Source: an uncultured Pseudanabaenaceae cyanobacterium (GTDB lineage Bacteria; Cyanobacteriota; Cyanobacteriia; PCC-9006; JAAUQQ01). Taken from it: 64,000 nucleotides of DNA. Positions 26,708 to 38,100 of this stretch are shown here, piece after piece (position 1 is the first letter of the stretch; every line of letters starts with the position of its first letter). The stretch covers positions 1 to 64,000 of the forward strand of contig CALECT010000021.1 in assembly GCA_937949725.1 (NCBI GenBank). Reading direction: 5' to 3'. A program made the position numbers and the translations under genes. The notes under the pieces are model-generated. The model was not told the origin of the DNA. It ran no database searches and saw only the letters and a list, made by a program, of their open reading frames with translations.

Positions 26708-28195
26708 ATGGCTTCTTCTCCCCAGACCTACGACAACATCATCATTGGCAGTGGCATGGGCGGGCTTACCACCGCAGCATTACTAGCTCAGGCAGGTCAG
26801 CGTACTCTCCTTTGTGAGAGCCACAGCATTGCGGGCGGCGCGGCCCACAGCTTTAAGCGCGATGGCTTTACGTTCGATTCGGGGCCATCGTTCTATTGCG
26901 GCTTGGCCGATCCTCATTCCTGCAATCCCCTCACGCAGGTTCTGGCTCAGCTAGGAGAGACGCTGGAAGCTGTGCCCTACGATCCCCTCGGCCATTACCA
27001 CTTCCCAGATCGCACCATCCCGATCTACTGCAAGCTCAAGGACTACCGTGCGGCCCTAGCAGAGGTCACGCCCAAAGGGGCCGAAGAATTCCAACGCTTC
27101 GAGCAAAAGATGCTGCACCTCTACCGAGGGCTTCAGGGCTTGCCCCTGACTGAGCTGCGTGGAGACTGGAAGCTGTTTCCCATGTTGATGAGCCGCTATC
27201 CCCAGGAAATGCTCAAGCTGGGAACGCGGTTGCCCCTGGTTCAGGCCTCCGTGGGCAAAATTATGGATGCCACCATCCAAGACCCCTGGGTGCGGCGGTT
27301 GATTGACTTGGAATGCTTCTTGCTCTCGGGCTTGAAAGCCCATGGCACGGTGGCTCCGGAAGTGGCCTTTATGTTGGGGGAGCGGGATACAACGCCAATT
27401 GACTATCCCATTGGCGGTAGTGGTGCGATTGTGGATGCCCTAGTTCGCGCCTTTGAGCGCCATGGCGGCGAGCTGCGCCTCAGTTCCCACGTGGCCCAAA
27501 TTCAGCTGGATCAACGCAAAGCCACGGGGGTGGTGCTGAAGTCGGGCGAGGAGATTCAGGCCCGCCGCGTCATTTCCAATGCCACGCTGTGGGATACCTA
27601 CGGCCAGCTCCTGCCCAAGGGCAGCCTGGCCCCGTCTTACCAAGAAGCCCAGGAAGCCACGCCCGTTGTAGAAAGCTTTATGCACCTGCATCTGGGCATT
27701 CGAGCCGACGGCTTGGAGAGGCTCACGGGTCACCATGTGGTGGTCCATGATGATCAATTGGATGTAACAACGCCGGGCAACACCTGCATGATCTCCATTC
27801 CCTCGGTGTGGGATTCTGCGTTGGCACCAGCGGGGCACCATGTGGTCCATAGCTATACGTTGGAGCCGTTTGAGGGTTGGACGCGAGATGGAGACTACGA
27901 AGCCAAGAAGCAGGCCAAGGCTGAGACGTTGTATCGAGCCCTGGAACGGGTGATTCCCGATATTCGCGATCGCATCACCACGAACCTTGTCGGCACGCCC
28001 CTCACCCACGCCCGCTACCTGCGCCGCCACAAAGGCACCTATGGACCGGCGATCGCCGCAGGCCAGGGCCACTTCCCCAGCCCCAAAACGCCGATCAAAA
28101 ACCTCTATCGGGTGGGCGACAGCACCTTACCGGGAATTGGCGTGCCCGCCGTCGTTGCATCTGGAATCATGTGTGCGAACATGCTGAAGGACTAA
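26708..28195 (+). CDS. FAD-dependent oxidoreductase, carotenoid isomerase/phytoene desaturase family
   Basis: 495 residues with an N-terminal dinucleotide-binding fold (IIIGSGMGGLTTAALLA), GGAAHSFKRDGFTFDSGPS after it, and the C-terminal FAD motif LYRVGDSTLPGIGVPAVVASG. It belongs to the CrtISO/CrtI-like group but differs from canonical CrtH in the substrate region, resembling the retinol-saturase-like paralogues of cyanobacteria and plastids. Reaction probably desaturation, saturation or isomerisation of a polyene; substrate unknown. Starts at ATG 26708, 75 bp upstream of apt in the same direction. Confidence 0.8.
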   Translation: MASSPQTYDNIIIGSGMGGLTTAALLAQAGQRTLLCESHSIAGGAAHSFKRDGFTFDSGPSFYCGLADPHSCNPLTQVLAQLGETLEAVPYDPLGHYHFPDRTIPIYCKLKDYRAALAEVTPKGAEEFQRFEQKMLHLYRGLQGLPLTELRGDWKLFPMLMSRYPQEMLKLGTRLPLVQASVGKIMDATIQDPWVRRLIDLECFLLSGLKAHGTVAPEVAFMLGERDTTPIDYPIGGSGAIVDALVRAFERHGGELRLSSHVAQIQLDQRKATGVVLKSGEEIQARRVISNATLWDTYGQLLPKGSLAPSYQEAQEATPVVESFMHLHLGIRADGLERLTGHHVVVHDDQLDVTTPGNTCMISIPSVWDSALAPAGHHVVHSYTLEPFEGWTRDGDYEAKKQAKAETLYRALERVIPDIRDRITTNLVGTPLTHARYLRRHKGTYGPAIAAGQGHFPSPKTPIKNLYRVGDSTLPGIGVPAVVASGIMCANMLKD

Positions 28196-28270
28196 TTCGT
28201 AGATCCTAATTCGTAGATCAATGGCATCTGCAATTCGGTCCGTCCCCTGCCAAGCCATACTGCCAGACCC

Positions 28271-28786
28271 ATGGACCTTAAAGCCCTTATTCGCGAGATT
28301 CCTGATTTTCCCAAGGAAGGCATTCTCTTTCGCGACATCACCACGCTCTTGCAAGATCCAGCGGGCTTGAAATATGCCCTGGATGAGATGACGGAGCGTT
28401 GCCGGGCAATGAAGCCGGACTACATCGTGGGCATTGAGTCTCGGGGCTTTATTTTTGGTATGCCCATTGCCGATCGCCTAGGAATCGGTTTCGTGCCAGT
28501 GCGCAAGCCGGGGAAGCTGCCCGCTGCGATTCATGCCGTGGAATATGAATTGGAATATGGCAGCGATCGCCTCGAACTCCACCAAGACGCCTTTAAATCA
28601 GGCAGTCGCGTGGTGATTGTGGATGATCTGCTAGCAACGGGGGGCACGGCCCAAGCGGCAGCCCAACTGATTGGCAAGACAGAGGCAGAGTTGGCTGGGT
28701 TTGCCTTTGCGATCGAACTCGCTGGACTGGCAGGGCGAAGCAAACTGCCTGAGGTGGCAGTAGAAGCATTGGTGGTTTACGAATAG
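28271..28786 (+). CDS. apt: Adenine phosphoribosyltransferase
   Basis: 171 residues. PRPP-binding motif [14 protein letters not shown] (~residue 118), ESRGFIFG and the N-terminal [18 protein letters not shown] typical of Apt. Converts adenine and PRPP to AMP in purine salvage. Begins at ATG 28271; a strong hairpin terminator lies 100 bp downstream. Confidence 0.95.
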   Translation: MDLKALIREIPDFPKEGILFRDITTLLQDPAGLKYALDEMTERCRAMKPDYIVGIESRGFIFGMPIADRLGIGFVPVRKPGKLPAAIHAVEYELEYGSDRLELHQDAFKSGSRVVIVDDLLATGGTAQAAAQLIGKTEAELAGFAFAIELAGLAGRSKLPEVAVEALVVYE

Positions 28787-28885
28787 TCAGCTCGAACTTG
28801 GGGACTCATATGGTAGAAGGTCGAGCTCAGGTCACAGAAGTACTCGCATAGATGCGGTTTAGCCATCCCAAATCGTGTTAAGAAC

Positions 28886-28934
28886 AAACGACAGACCCCA
28901 GGCAATGACTGCATTTGCCTGGGGTCTGTCGTTT
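28886..28934. terminator. Bidirectional terminator between convergent apt and a zinc-ribbon gene
   Basis: A perfect 20-bp stem: AAACGACAGACCCCAGGCAA (28886-28905) with its complement at 28915-28934, and a 9-nt loop. T-runs close both ends of the stem, so it can serve the plus-strand apt and the minus-strand gene ending at 28988. Confidence 0.85.
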
Positions 28935-28987
28935 CATCCTGTTGTTAAAACGACCGGATTAAGCCGTAAATCTATCGGATAGCACTA

Positions 28988-29272
28988 TCAGTTGTTCTCA
29001 GCCGCATCGCGACGGGCATTGCGCTCAACCAGCCACTCCGGCGTTTCGCGCTCATTGCTCCAGCCCCACCAGGCGGTCTCGCAGTCGCAGCGATAAAACT
29101 CCTGCCACTTGCGACGGCTAAAGCCTTCAATAAATACTGGAGCCTGGCGGTTTAGCCAAACTTCCTTGGCTTCCTTAGGACTAGCTTGGCAAGTCGGACA
29201 GCAAAAAGGCACAGCATGGGTGGCCTCTTGGGCCCAGTCCGGTGGGGTGGGGCTAAAGGGGTTTGTATCCAT
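28988..29272 (-). CDS. Small zinc-ribbon-like protein, conserved in cyanobacteria
   Basis: 94 residues. CCPTCQASPKEAKEVWLNRQ and, later, YRCDCETAWWGWS supply four Cys in a CxxC...CxC arrangement, suggesting a zinc ribbon. Trp-rich end. I recognise it only as a conserved cyanobacterial hypothetical. Divergent from the CocE-type hydrolase gene. Confidence 0.6.
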   Translation of the reverse strand: MDTNPFSPTPPDWAQEATHAVPFCCPTCQASPKEAKEVWLNRQAPVFIEGFSRRKWQEFYRCDCETAWWGWSNERETPEWLVERNARRDAAENN

Positions 29273-29496
29273 GAAATTACCGATTGCGGCTGAGTTAATA
29301 GTAGCTCAGCCATTGGCATTAGGTGGAAGATTACCAAGTCGGGGGTATCACAGCCCCAAGGTCTTGGAGCAAACTGCCCTTTGTATACGAAGCCTGTTAC
29401 ACTCCCCCGAACAAACCCAATCGCTGTCCAAGGCTCCCTAGAGAGCCCCGTCGATGCTTCGCTCCCCTGTGTTGTTATGCCCTGTACCTTGATGTC

Positions 29497-31194
29497 ATGT
29501 ACCCAGTCACCCTTGAACCCCTGTCCATGACGACCCGCGATGGGGTCCGTTTAGATGCGGATGTCTATCGACCTGAGAACCAAGCATCAGAGACGTTTCC
29601 AGTGTTGTTGATGCGACAGCCCTATGGGCGGGCGATCGCTTCCACTGTGGTCTACGCTCATCCCCGCTGGTACGCATCCCAGGGCTACATCGTCGTTATT
29701 CAAGACGTGCGGGGGCGCGGCAGTTCTGAAGGTGAATTCAAGCTTTTTGCAACAGAAGTAGATGACGGGGAAGATACGGTCAACTGGGCCGCAAGCTTAC
29801 CCGGCAGCAACGGCACAGTGGGCATGTATGGCTTTTCCTACCAGGGCATGACCCAGCTTTATGCCGCAGCACGCAGACCGGAGGCTTTGCAGGCGCTTTG
29901 CCCCGCAATGTTGGCCTATGACCTGTATAACGACTGGGCCTATGAAGGTGGTGCCTTTTGTCTCCAAGCGGGCATGGCTTGGGCGGTTCAGCTAGCCGCA
30001 GAAACCGCCAGGCTAAATGGCGATGTGGAGGCCTATGGGGAGCTAGCGGCAGCGGCGCGTCACCTACCAATTCATGATGTGATTCCGAGTCAGCCAGCGG
30101 TGCTGGACCGCCTCGCACCGGGCTCGTTCTATCACGACTGGGTGGAGAACAGTCAGGGGGATGAGCCCTATTGGCAAGAACTAGTGCCAAACCTAACGGA
30201 TGTGGACCTGCCCATGCTCCATGTTGGCGGCTGGTTTGATCCCTATCTGCGGGGGAGCTTGAATTTATTTCATCGGGTGGCGAGCGAGAGCAGTCCGCTG
30301 CAAATGCAGTCGCCCCAACATTTATATGTGGGGCCTTGGGGTCATTTGCCCTGGAACCGTCGCGTGGGAGCGCTGGACTTTGGCCCAGAGGCCGCTAGCC
30401 CAATAGATCGCTTACAGATCCGTTGGTTCAATCAATTTCTGAAGGGGATGGATACAGGATTGTTGGCTGAGCAACCTGTACAGCTCTTTGAAATGGGTCG
30501 CAACCACTGGCGTGGGTTTGACGCTTGGCCAGATATGCAGTCTAGAGTAGATGCCACGGCATTGAACGTCTATCGCTTAGAAAGCAATGGCCTGGCAACG
30601 ATGCGTGAGGATTGCGGCCATCTCGTCAAGATGAGAGGGGAAACGGTAGAAGCCGATTACGCAATGGCCGAAGATGTGATTGTCCATGACCCTTGGAGGC
30701 CAGTGCCGTCCCAGGGAGGACATAATTCATTTCCCAATGGGCCGTTTGAGCGGGGAGCCATTGATGGACGCAGTGATGTGGTGACCTATACAACGGAGCC
30801 GCTGGGAGAGGAAATCGCGATCGCTGGAGATCTAATTCTCTCGATTTACTGCGATAGCGATGCCCCCAGCTTCGACATTTGCGCTGTGCTATCCGAGGTC
30901 CATGGTGATGGCCGAGTCTTCAACTTTAGCCAGGGCTACCTGCGAGTCGCAGAATCGGAGAAGCTGAGCGTGGATGAGCCCTATCGAGTCACCTTGCAAT
31001 CTACCTGTATCTGCATCCCCCAGGGCCATGCTCTACGGTTGAGCGTCAGTGCCTCCTGCTTCCCCGCCTATGCCGTGAATCCGGGCAATGGGCAGCATCC
31101 CAACGTAACGGCTCAGATTGAGAATCAGGTCATTACATTGCGGATTTTGACGGGGGGCACGGCTCCTTCAATGTTGGTGCTGCCGCTGGCTTAA
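29497..31194 (+). CDS. CocE/NonD family serine hydrolase
   Basis: 565 residues from ATG 29497 (MYPVTLEPLSMTTRDGVRL); the upstream open frame from 29323 is Cys/Pro-rich and not like the family. The alpha/beta-hydrolase part has RQPYGRA, DVRGRGSSEGEF, the nucleophile elbow GFSYQG, Asp in GGWFDPYLRG and His in GPWGHLPW. The C-terminal jelly-roll domain (residues ~350-565) is that of X-Pro dipeptidyl-peptidases and cocaine esterase. Likely an acylase, esterase or peptidase; substrate unknown. The CBS gene follows after 9 bp. Confidence 0.85.
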   Translation: MYPVTLEPLSMTTRDGVRLDADVYRPENQASETFPVLLMRQPYGRAIASTVVYAHPRWYASQGYIVVIQDVRGRGSSEGEFKLFATEVDDGEDTVNWAASLPGSNGTVGMYGFSYQGMTQLYAAARRPEALQALCPAMLAYDLYNDWAYEGGAFCLQAGMAWAVQLAAETARLNGDVEAYGELAAAARHLPIHDVIPSQPAVLDRLAPGSFYHDWVENSQGDEPYWQELVPNLTDVDLPMLHVGGWFDPYLRGSLNLFHRVASESSPLQMQSPQHLYVGPWGHLPWNRRVGALDFGPEAASPIDRLQIRWFNQFLKGMDTGLLAEQPVQLFEMGRNHWRGFDAWPDMQSRVDATALNVYRLESNGLATMREDCGHLVKMRGETVEADYAMAEDVIVHDPWRPVPSQGGHNSFPNGPFERGAIDGRSDVVTYTTEPLGEEIAIAGDLILSIYCDSDAPSFDICAVLSEVHGDGRVFNFSQGYLRVAESEKLSVDEPYRVTLQSTCICIPQGHALRLSVSASCFPAYAVNPGNGQHPNVTAQIENQVITLRILTGGTAPSMLVLPLA

Positions 31195-31203
31195 GCTGGG
31201 GGA

Positions 31204-31995
31204 ATGAAGCATCTCAAGTCCTCCTCCCTGGATTTACGGGAGATCTTTAGTCGCGATATCACGGTGCGCTACATTGCTGAACCGCTGGCGTCTTTTGATG
31301 CAACGGTTGATAGCACAACTGTCCAGGCGTTTTTAACCGAGCGCAATTACGATGTGATTGGGGTGCGGTACGAGGGCTTTATTGCCAGTTATGCCAGGGC
31401 TGTGGACCTCAAGGCGGATGGTGGTAGAACCTTGGCCGATTATGCCCAGCCAGTGCCCGACGCCTTGCTGATCCAAGACTCTGAGCCGCTGGTCCAGGCG
31501 ATTTTGGCCATGCGAGAGACGCCCTATTTATTTGTGGAGAGCCTGGGGCAAATCAACGGCATTATTACCCTGGGCGATATCCAGAAAGCGCCAGTGCGCC
31601 TGTGGCTCTTTGGCCTCATTTCCCTGACGGAGATGCAGTTACTGCGGGTGATTCGTGAAACTTACCCATTTAATCGCTGGCAGCATTATCTCTCTGAGAC
31701 TCGTCTAGCGATTGCCCAGGAAATGCTAGAGCGACGGCAGGCTAGCAATGCGGAAATTGACTTAGCAGATTGTCTCCAGTTTTGCGATAAGCGGGATATT
31801 TTTTTGAGGAGCGATCGCCTGCACCCCATCCTCCATCCCGATTCCAAGAACAGAGGCGAAAAACTGCTCAAAGACTTGGAAGCCCTGCGCAATAACTTGG
31901 CCCATGCCCAGGATATTGTCACCGGGCAATGGCCCAAAACAGCCGACCTAGCCGAAGAAACAGAGCAGTTGCTGCTACGACTAGAGCAATACTGA
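31204..31995 (+). CDS. CBS-domain protein with HEPN-like C-terminal domain
   Basis: 263 residues. Residues ~15-145 are a CBS pair (VRYIAEPLASFDATVDSTTV.., VESLGQINGIITLGDIQK), which typically bind adenine nucleotides. The C-terminal ~100 residues are helical and contain LRNNLAHAQ, an RNxxxH motif like that of HEPN ribonucleases of the Swt1/Apea type. A nucleotide-gated RNase is an attractive inference. It starts 9 bp after the CocE-type gene, so the two probably form an operon. Confidence 0.65.
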   Translation: MKHLKSSSLDLREIFSRDITVRYIAEPLASFDATVDSTTVQAFLTERNYDVIGVRYEGFIASYARAVDLKADGGRTLADYAQPVPDALLIQDSEPLVQAILAMRETPYLFVESLGQINGIITLGDIQKAPVRLWLFGLISLTEMQLLRVIRETYPFNRWQHYLSETRLAIAQEMLERRQASNAEIDLADCLQFCDKRDIFLRSDRLHPILHPDSKNRGEKLLKDLEALRNNLAHAQDIVTGQWPKTADLAEETEQLLLRLEQY

Positions 31996-32172
31996 TTAGC
32001 TGGGCTGGGCTAAGCCTACGATAGAGGCATGAATCATCTCACTCGCCATCGCCTCAATCTTCTCTAATTCTTGTAAAGGCAACTGCTGATCAAGATCAAA
32101 TCTCCCAAGCGATGAACTGAACCACCCATAAGGTTGAGCTGCTCCTCCGGTTGAACGGCCTGATTTTGGTGC

Positions 32173-35100
32173 CTATTGGGCTTCTCCAACCAACGTAAAG
32201 CCTGACCAGCTCTTGGGATCGTCATAGTCTTGCTTGACGGTCAGCATGGCTTGGCGCAGGGCCTGAGCATGGTCTAAGCCTTGGCTGCGCTGATCGTAGA
32301 ACGACTTCATCAGCAGGGATGTGGCATCGTCGGGCACCTGCCAGAGCGACACCATAACGCTAGCGGCTCCGGCTCCAAGGAACGATCGCGATAACCCCAC
32401 TACCCCATCTCCGGTGATGCGTCCGCGCCCGGTGTCGCAAGTGCTGAGGACAACGAGGGCAGCATTGAGCGGCATATCCAGAATCTCCTGGGCGGTGAGC
32501 ATGCCATCTTCCCCAGCGGATGGAGCTAGGGCGATCGCGCCTGCCAGGGGATTGGTGGCGTCAAAGGTGCCATGGGTAGCGAGATGGACAATATCTGCCT
32601 TGGCTAACTGCTGTTTGACTTGGGTTTCTGTTGCAGATGTACCCATGAGCGGTTGCGTGGAAAGCTGCTGGGCGATGCTAATGGCTTCATCTTCGGTGAA
32701 GGGCAGAGGAGAGAAGCCCCTGGGCATGGGGGCAGGGTTGCCGACCACTAGAGCTTGGGCGGGACTACTGGGTAAGGTTTGGCGGCGTTGGCGGGTGGCT
32801 GCTAGGAGCTGAATGGCGGGGGTGGTTTGAATGGTGTGCTGTTCGACGAGGTAGGTGCCTTGGCGATCGCGCAAGGCTGGGAAGGGCACGAGGAAAAGCT
32901 GGCCCTGGGGAACAAAGACCACTCGCTCTTCAGGACTTTGGGGCAGTAAATCGGCAATGGGCTCAATCAGTAGTTGATGCAGTTGGGCGAGGGGAGCAGC
33001 AGGATTAAAATCAGCTTTGGACTTAGCAGTCGAGGTTGATGGCGCAACTGCTGCTGATTGGGTCGCTGCGGCTTGATTGAAGTTAAAGCCTCGGGTGTTT
33101 TGCCGTTGTTTGCGGGTGCAGGTGCGATCGTTCATGCAGCGGCGGGCAGTGGCAATGAGCTGGGGCAGGCTCTGCTTGGCTTCTTTTTGCCAAGCTAGTA
33201 AATCGACCTCTCGCACCGCTACGTCACCGTTGGGCGACAATACCCAAATCAAGAGCCGATAGGGTAAGGCTTCCGTGGCGTATTGAGGGGAGGCACCGTG
33301 GGGCGTTTCGACAAATTGCTCGCGGGCGATGGTGTATTCCACCAGGGTGGCCTGTTGTTCCTGGGCAATGCGTTTGAGCTCGGTCAGGTTTGGCGGAGCA
33401 ACGACGGCATCGCTTTGGTTCCGGGCCGATGCTTTCCCTCTGGCTAGCAATTCTACAAATGCCCTTCCACGACTGCGTTCGGCGATTTCTAGGGCTTCAG
33501 CGGGTTTATCTTGATCGACGAGAACTTCCTGGAGGTTTTGGTAGGCCGTGAGCTGGGTTTCGAACAGGGAAATCTTGTAGGCGTCATTGTTGCCTAGTCC
33601 GGCGCGCAGCGATTCCCAGACCGTAATGCCCTGGCGCAGGGTTTGCTCTGAGGCTTTGAGCTGTTTGAGCTTGAGCTGGGCGTCACCCAAGTTGGTTAGG
33701 ACAATGCCTTCGCCAAGACGATTGCCTAATTGACGCAGCTGGGTCAGGCTTGCTTGGTTGTAAGCGATCGCCTGCTCATAATCCCGCTTGTAGGAATAGG
33801 CCGTGCCTAAGCCCATCAAGGTTTGGGCTTCTTCCAGATCAGCCTCTAGCTGACGGGAGAGACCCAAGCTTTCTTCGTAATAGGCAATGCCTGAGTCAAA
33901 TTGACCGCTGAGGGTGTGGCTATTGCCCAGGTTGGCCAGGGACTGCATTTCCCCGTAGCGATCCTCAATGTTGCGGGAGAGTTGGAGACTATCCTGTTGG
34001 TAAAGCAACGCACTGTCATAGTCCTTCTTGGACAGGAATGCATTGCCCAGGTTGCGTAGTGCCAGGGAACGCCATTGGGGCGCTTCCCCCGAGGCCAAGT
34101 TTTTAAGGGCTTGGCGATATTGGTCAATAGCGCGCTCGTATTCACCCAGGCCCGCTTGGGCAGCACCTAGGCCGACTGACGCGATCGCGCTCTGGGTAGG
34201 ATCTTTGACGGCTTCAGCTCGCTGGTGTTGCTGCCCATGGGCTTCTAATGCTTTGAGGTAATCCCCGGTGATGAAGTGGGTAATGCCAATGTTGTTGAGG
34301 GCATAAATCTCCAGGGCATAGTCTTGATTGGCACGGGCTAGGGCCAGGTTGTTTTCGTAGCAACGAATGAGCGCTTGGTAGATGCTGGCTTGTTGGGTTG
34401 CTGCCCCCGTCCCCGCACCTTGGCGAATGGCATTGGCCTGGTTCTCACAGGCCTGGATGGCCTGAGTGGCTGCGCTATGGTTTCCGAGTTCTTCCTGTTC
34501 TGCCTCTTCTGCCTCTTCCGTAGAAGCCGTTTTGGGTTTGCTGGAGTCTGACGGAGCTACTTCAGATTCGTTGGTTCCCTCGCCGCCTGTTTCTATTGAA
34601 GATTGCTGGCTGGTACGGCTTGTGTTGTTCTCGGTCGTGGAGTCTCCCTGAGATTTGCCAGTGTTGCTGCGATCGCCGCCAGCCGCACGAGTCTCAGCCG
34701 AAGCTGTTGAGCTGGTGTTGCTTGAGCTTCCCTGAACAGACCCATTCCCTCCTGCTGCCTGTCCTCCAGAGCTTGCGATCGCAGTTCCAGATGCAGTGGT
34801 TCCAGAACCAGCTGTTCCAGATGAAACAGTTGTCTGAGCAGTGGAGCCCGCTCCAACTACTGGAGCAGCTCCAGAAGCTCCCCCTGATGCATCGCCTGTA
34901 CTGGGAGCAATGGGCGAACTGCCTCCATTCCCTGCTGCTGCGGAATTGCCTGGGCCTGTAACGGAATTGCCCCCACTTCCTCCGGTATTCGCTCCTCCAG
35001 GATTAGCAGCCCCTCCTCCAGGATTGGTGGTAGCTCCTCCTCCAGGATTAGCTGCAACAGGTCCACCGTTTGCACCGGCACCTGAGCCTGAACCAATTCC

Positions 35101-38100
35101 CCCACCAGGTCCGGTTGGATTGGAACCAATGGGAAATGTATTGGCTGGGGAAGGCGTCTCTGAAGAGCCTGTTGTTCCTTGATTTCCAGGAGACCCTGCA
35201 CTGGCGCCCGAGCCTGACCCAGACCCCATTCCCCCACCAGGTCCGGTTAGATTGGAACCAATGGGAAATGTATTCGCTGGGGAAGGTGTTTCTGAAGAGC
35301 CTGTTGTGCCTTGACTTCCAGGAGATCCACCTGCACCGCCTAGCCCGATGATAGGGCTAGATTGTGCTAGTCCCCGGCCTGATTCTGCTGGGGTGAGTCC
35401 GGTATTGATCTTGCCAGTACTAAACAAGGGAGATGATGTATCTGCAACCTGTCCATCGCCCCTCTGCTGAGCAGTACCGGTATTTCCAAGGGTTCCTATC
35501 GTTAAGCTATGAATTCCACCGGGCAGATTAGCACCGTTGAAGCCAGGATTTTCCAGACTGCGTATATCCAGAGATGGCCTACCAACAAGCGTTAACAGCC
35601 CACTGCGATCGCCCACTACTTGGGCGTCAGAACTCTGAACTGGAGGTGCCAGCAACATGCCCGCTTCGGGAATCACACCGCGCAAAGCAACCAGCTCAGC
35701 AACTGCCGGAGCAGGTGTGAGAGGCGCTCCGATGGGGGACAGAAGACTGGGGGAAGCGAGGTTAGATGTGGAAGCAACGGTTGGAGAAAGTCCAGGACTA
35801 GCAGGTTCAACTGCGATAACCTCCGAGCCATTCGGCAAGGTTACGTTGGGTGAATTGGGAGTAGGCGTGGGTGCAGTAGGTGCGGGCGCGGTAGGCGTTG
35901 GTGTGGGCGCGCTAGGTGTTGGAGGGGGACTAGTCGGAGGGGGAGTAGGCGTTGGATTAGGGTTGAGCGTCGGGCCAGTTGGGGGAAGAGTGGGTGCTGC
36001 TGTGAGGTTGGCTTGGATCTGAGCGATGTTTGTAGAGACAGAGACGCCATCACTTCCTCTTAAACCCACAATTGGCTGGGTGCCGCTTGCCCCTGCAGAA
36101 GGTTCGTAGGTCAGCAGATCTGATGAGGAGATCGCATCGCCCACTGCGACTGGCCCCCCGCCCCGTAGCAAGATGCCATCGCCCAGCTCAGAAACAACCA
36201 CGGTTGTTGTATCTTCATCTGCATCGGTCAGAACCAGCCCTAAATCTCCTAAGCCAAAGTCAATGGGGGTATCTGCATTGCCTGGCAAAATTGTGGTGCC
36301 AGATAACGTTGGAGCCTCATTGTTGCCGATAATTGAGATTTCACCATTGGGTCCCAGCGTGAAATTGTTCGACAGGGGAAATGAGCTGTCCAAGGGCACA
36401 GTGTAGCCATTCACAGCCAATGTTTGACCTGTGCCATTGATCGCAGCATCACCCACCACAAAGGGAACATTATTTAGACCGCCACCATGGGCAATGGTGA
36501 TCGTGCCAGATTGGGAAGTGCCCGTTGCAACGATAGTTTCGCTGACCCCCTCAATGCCTTGAACGACCCCACGAGCATCAATCATCACTGCTCCGCCTCG
36601 TCCGACCTGAGGAATGGGCAAATCCGGTGCCATTGCGATTGCTCGGATATTGCGAAACAGTACATCTCCTGTTGCGGAACGCAGTTCCACATCCCCTGCC
36701 AAAGCCTCAGAGAGGGAGCTGGAAGCACTCGCTTCGATATCTTGGAGCTGGATGCTCCCCCCTGCCTGAATAAATACGTCTCCCGCTATCGCAGGAACAA
36801 AACCGTCCGTTCCAGACTCCGTGACAATCCGGTCTATCGTGATGTCTCCAGGAGCAATCACTTCCACCCGCCCGGCTTGTCCAGCAGAAGGGGATAGATC
36901 ATTCGCTGCAGTCACAATGTCGCCGACGGTGATACTTGCCAGTCCTGGTGTAGGGAGCGAATCATTGAAAGTGGTGCTGCCTGCTGCGAGAGGCAAATTT
37001 GAAAATGGACCACTTCCTGCATTGCCTGCCCGTAGGATTAAGCTGGGCTGGGTGGTGAGCACCGTGAAATCTGGATCGGTGACTGGAATAGCTCCGGTCG
37101 TATCTGGCTGGGTAATGACGATGTTGCCCGCGCTAATGCTGCCAGCAGCCTGAACTTTGAGGGCAGCTCCCGTATAGTTGCCAAAGCTCACATCCCCTGT
37201 GTCGGAACTAATAATGGGGTCATAGAGGCTGACAAAGTTGCCGGGCAGGCCAGCCGTAGTGAGGAAAGCTAGATCCTCAGCCGCACTGAAATGAGCATCG
37301 CCGGAGATGGGAAAGTCGCTGACTAGACTTAGATTTCCCTCGCTGCGAATCAAGGTTTCGGGACTGCTCAGGGCCAAAATATCGATGGCGCGATCGCCCC
37401 GAATAACTAAATCTCCCCCAGCCTTAGCCACAAAAGGATTGTCCGCGCCATCTCGAATCCTCAGCGTTTCCCCGGCCAATAGGTTGAGTGTCCCTGTGGT
37501 GCGCAAGTCGCTGCTTTCCAACTGCAAATCTTTTGCTGCTGCGAGCGTGGCTTGGTCTGCCTGAATCTTCGCAATGGCAACATCGCCTGCTTGGAGATCT
37601 GGAGCAATGTTCGTCGCGAGTTGCTCCAGCATCTCGCTAGTCATTTCTGGCGGGAAGTTACCCGGTAACTCTAGACTTGCATTGGCCAGTGCTTGCCAAT
37701 CTACGGTCAAGCCAGCCCCTAGGGAGAGTCGTCCGGCTCCGGGAACTGCGTGAACTTGCACATTCCCAGCTGAGAGTGAGCCGATACTTTGGACTCGTCC
37801 ACCCATGAGGTTGAGCTGCTGCCCAGGATTGAGACTGAGCTGGGTTTGGTTGGCGATCGCCCCACTCACTCCAGCCGAGAAGCCAATGCCATCAGGATTG
37901 CCCTGGAGCTGGCTGTAGTTATTCTCGCCAAAGACATCGAGCCAATGGTCACCGAAGAAGAGGCGATCGCCCGTGGTCACCGTAAAGCTAGCGGGTAAGT
38001 TCAGCTGAGCATTGGGTCCAAACACCACCCCCGCTGGATTGAGCAAAAAAAGATTGGCTTGGCTGCCACTGACCTGGAGCAGTCCATCAATCAACGAAGC

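Noticed and set aside
27440..28072. 210-codon minus-strand frame
   Set aside because: Antisense to the FAD oxidoreductase.
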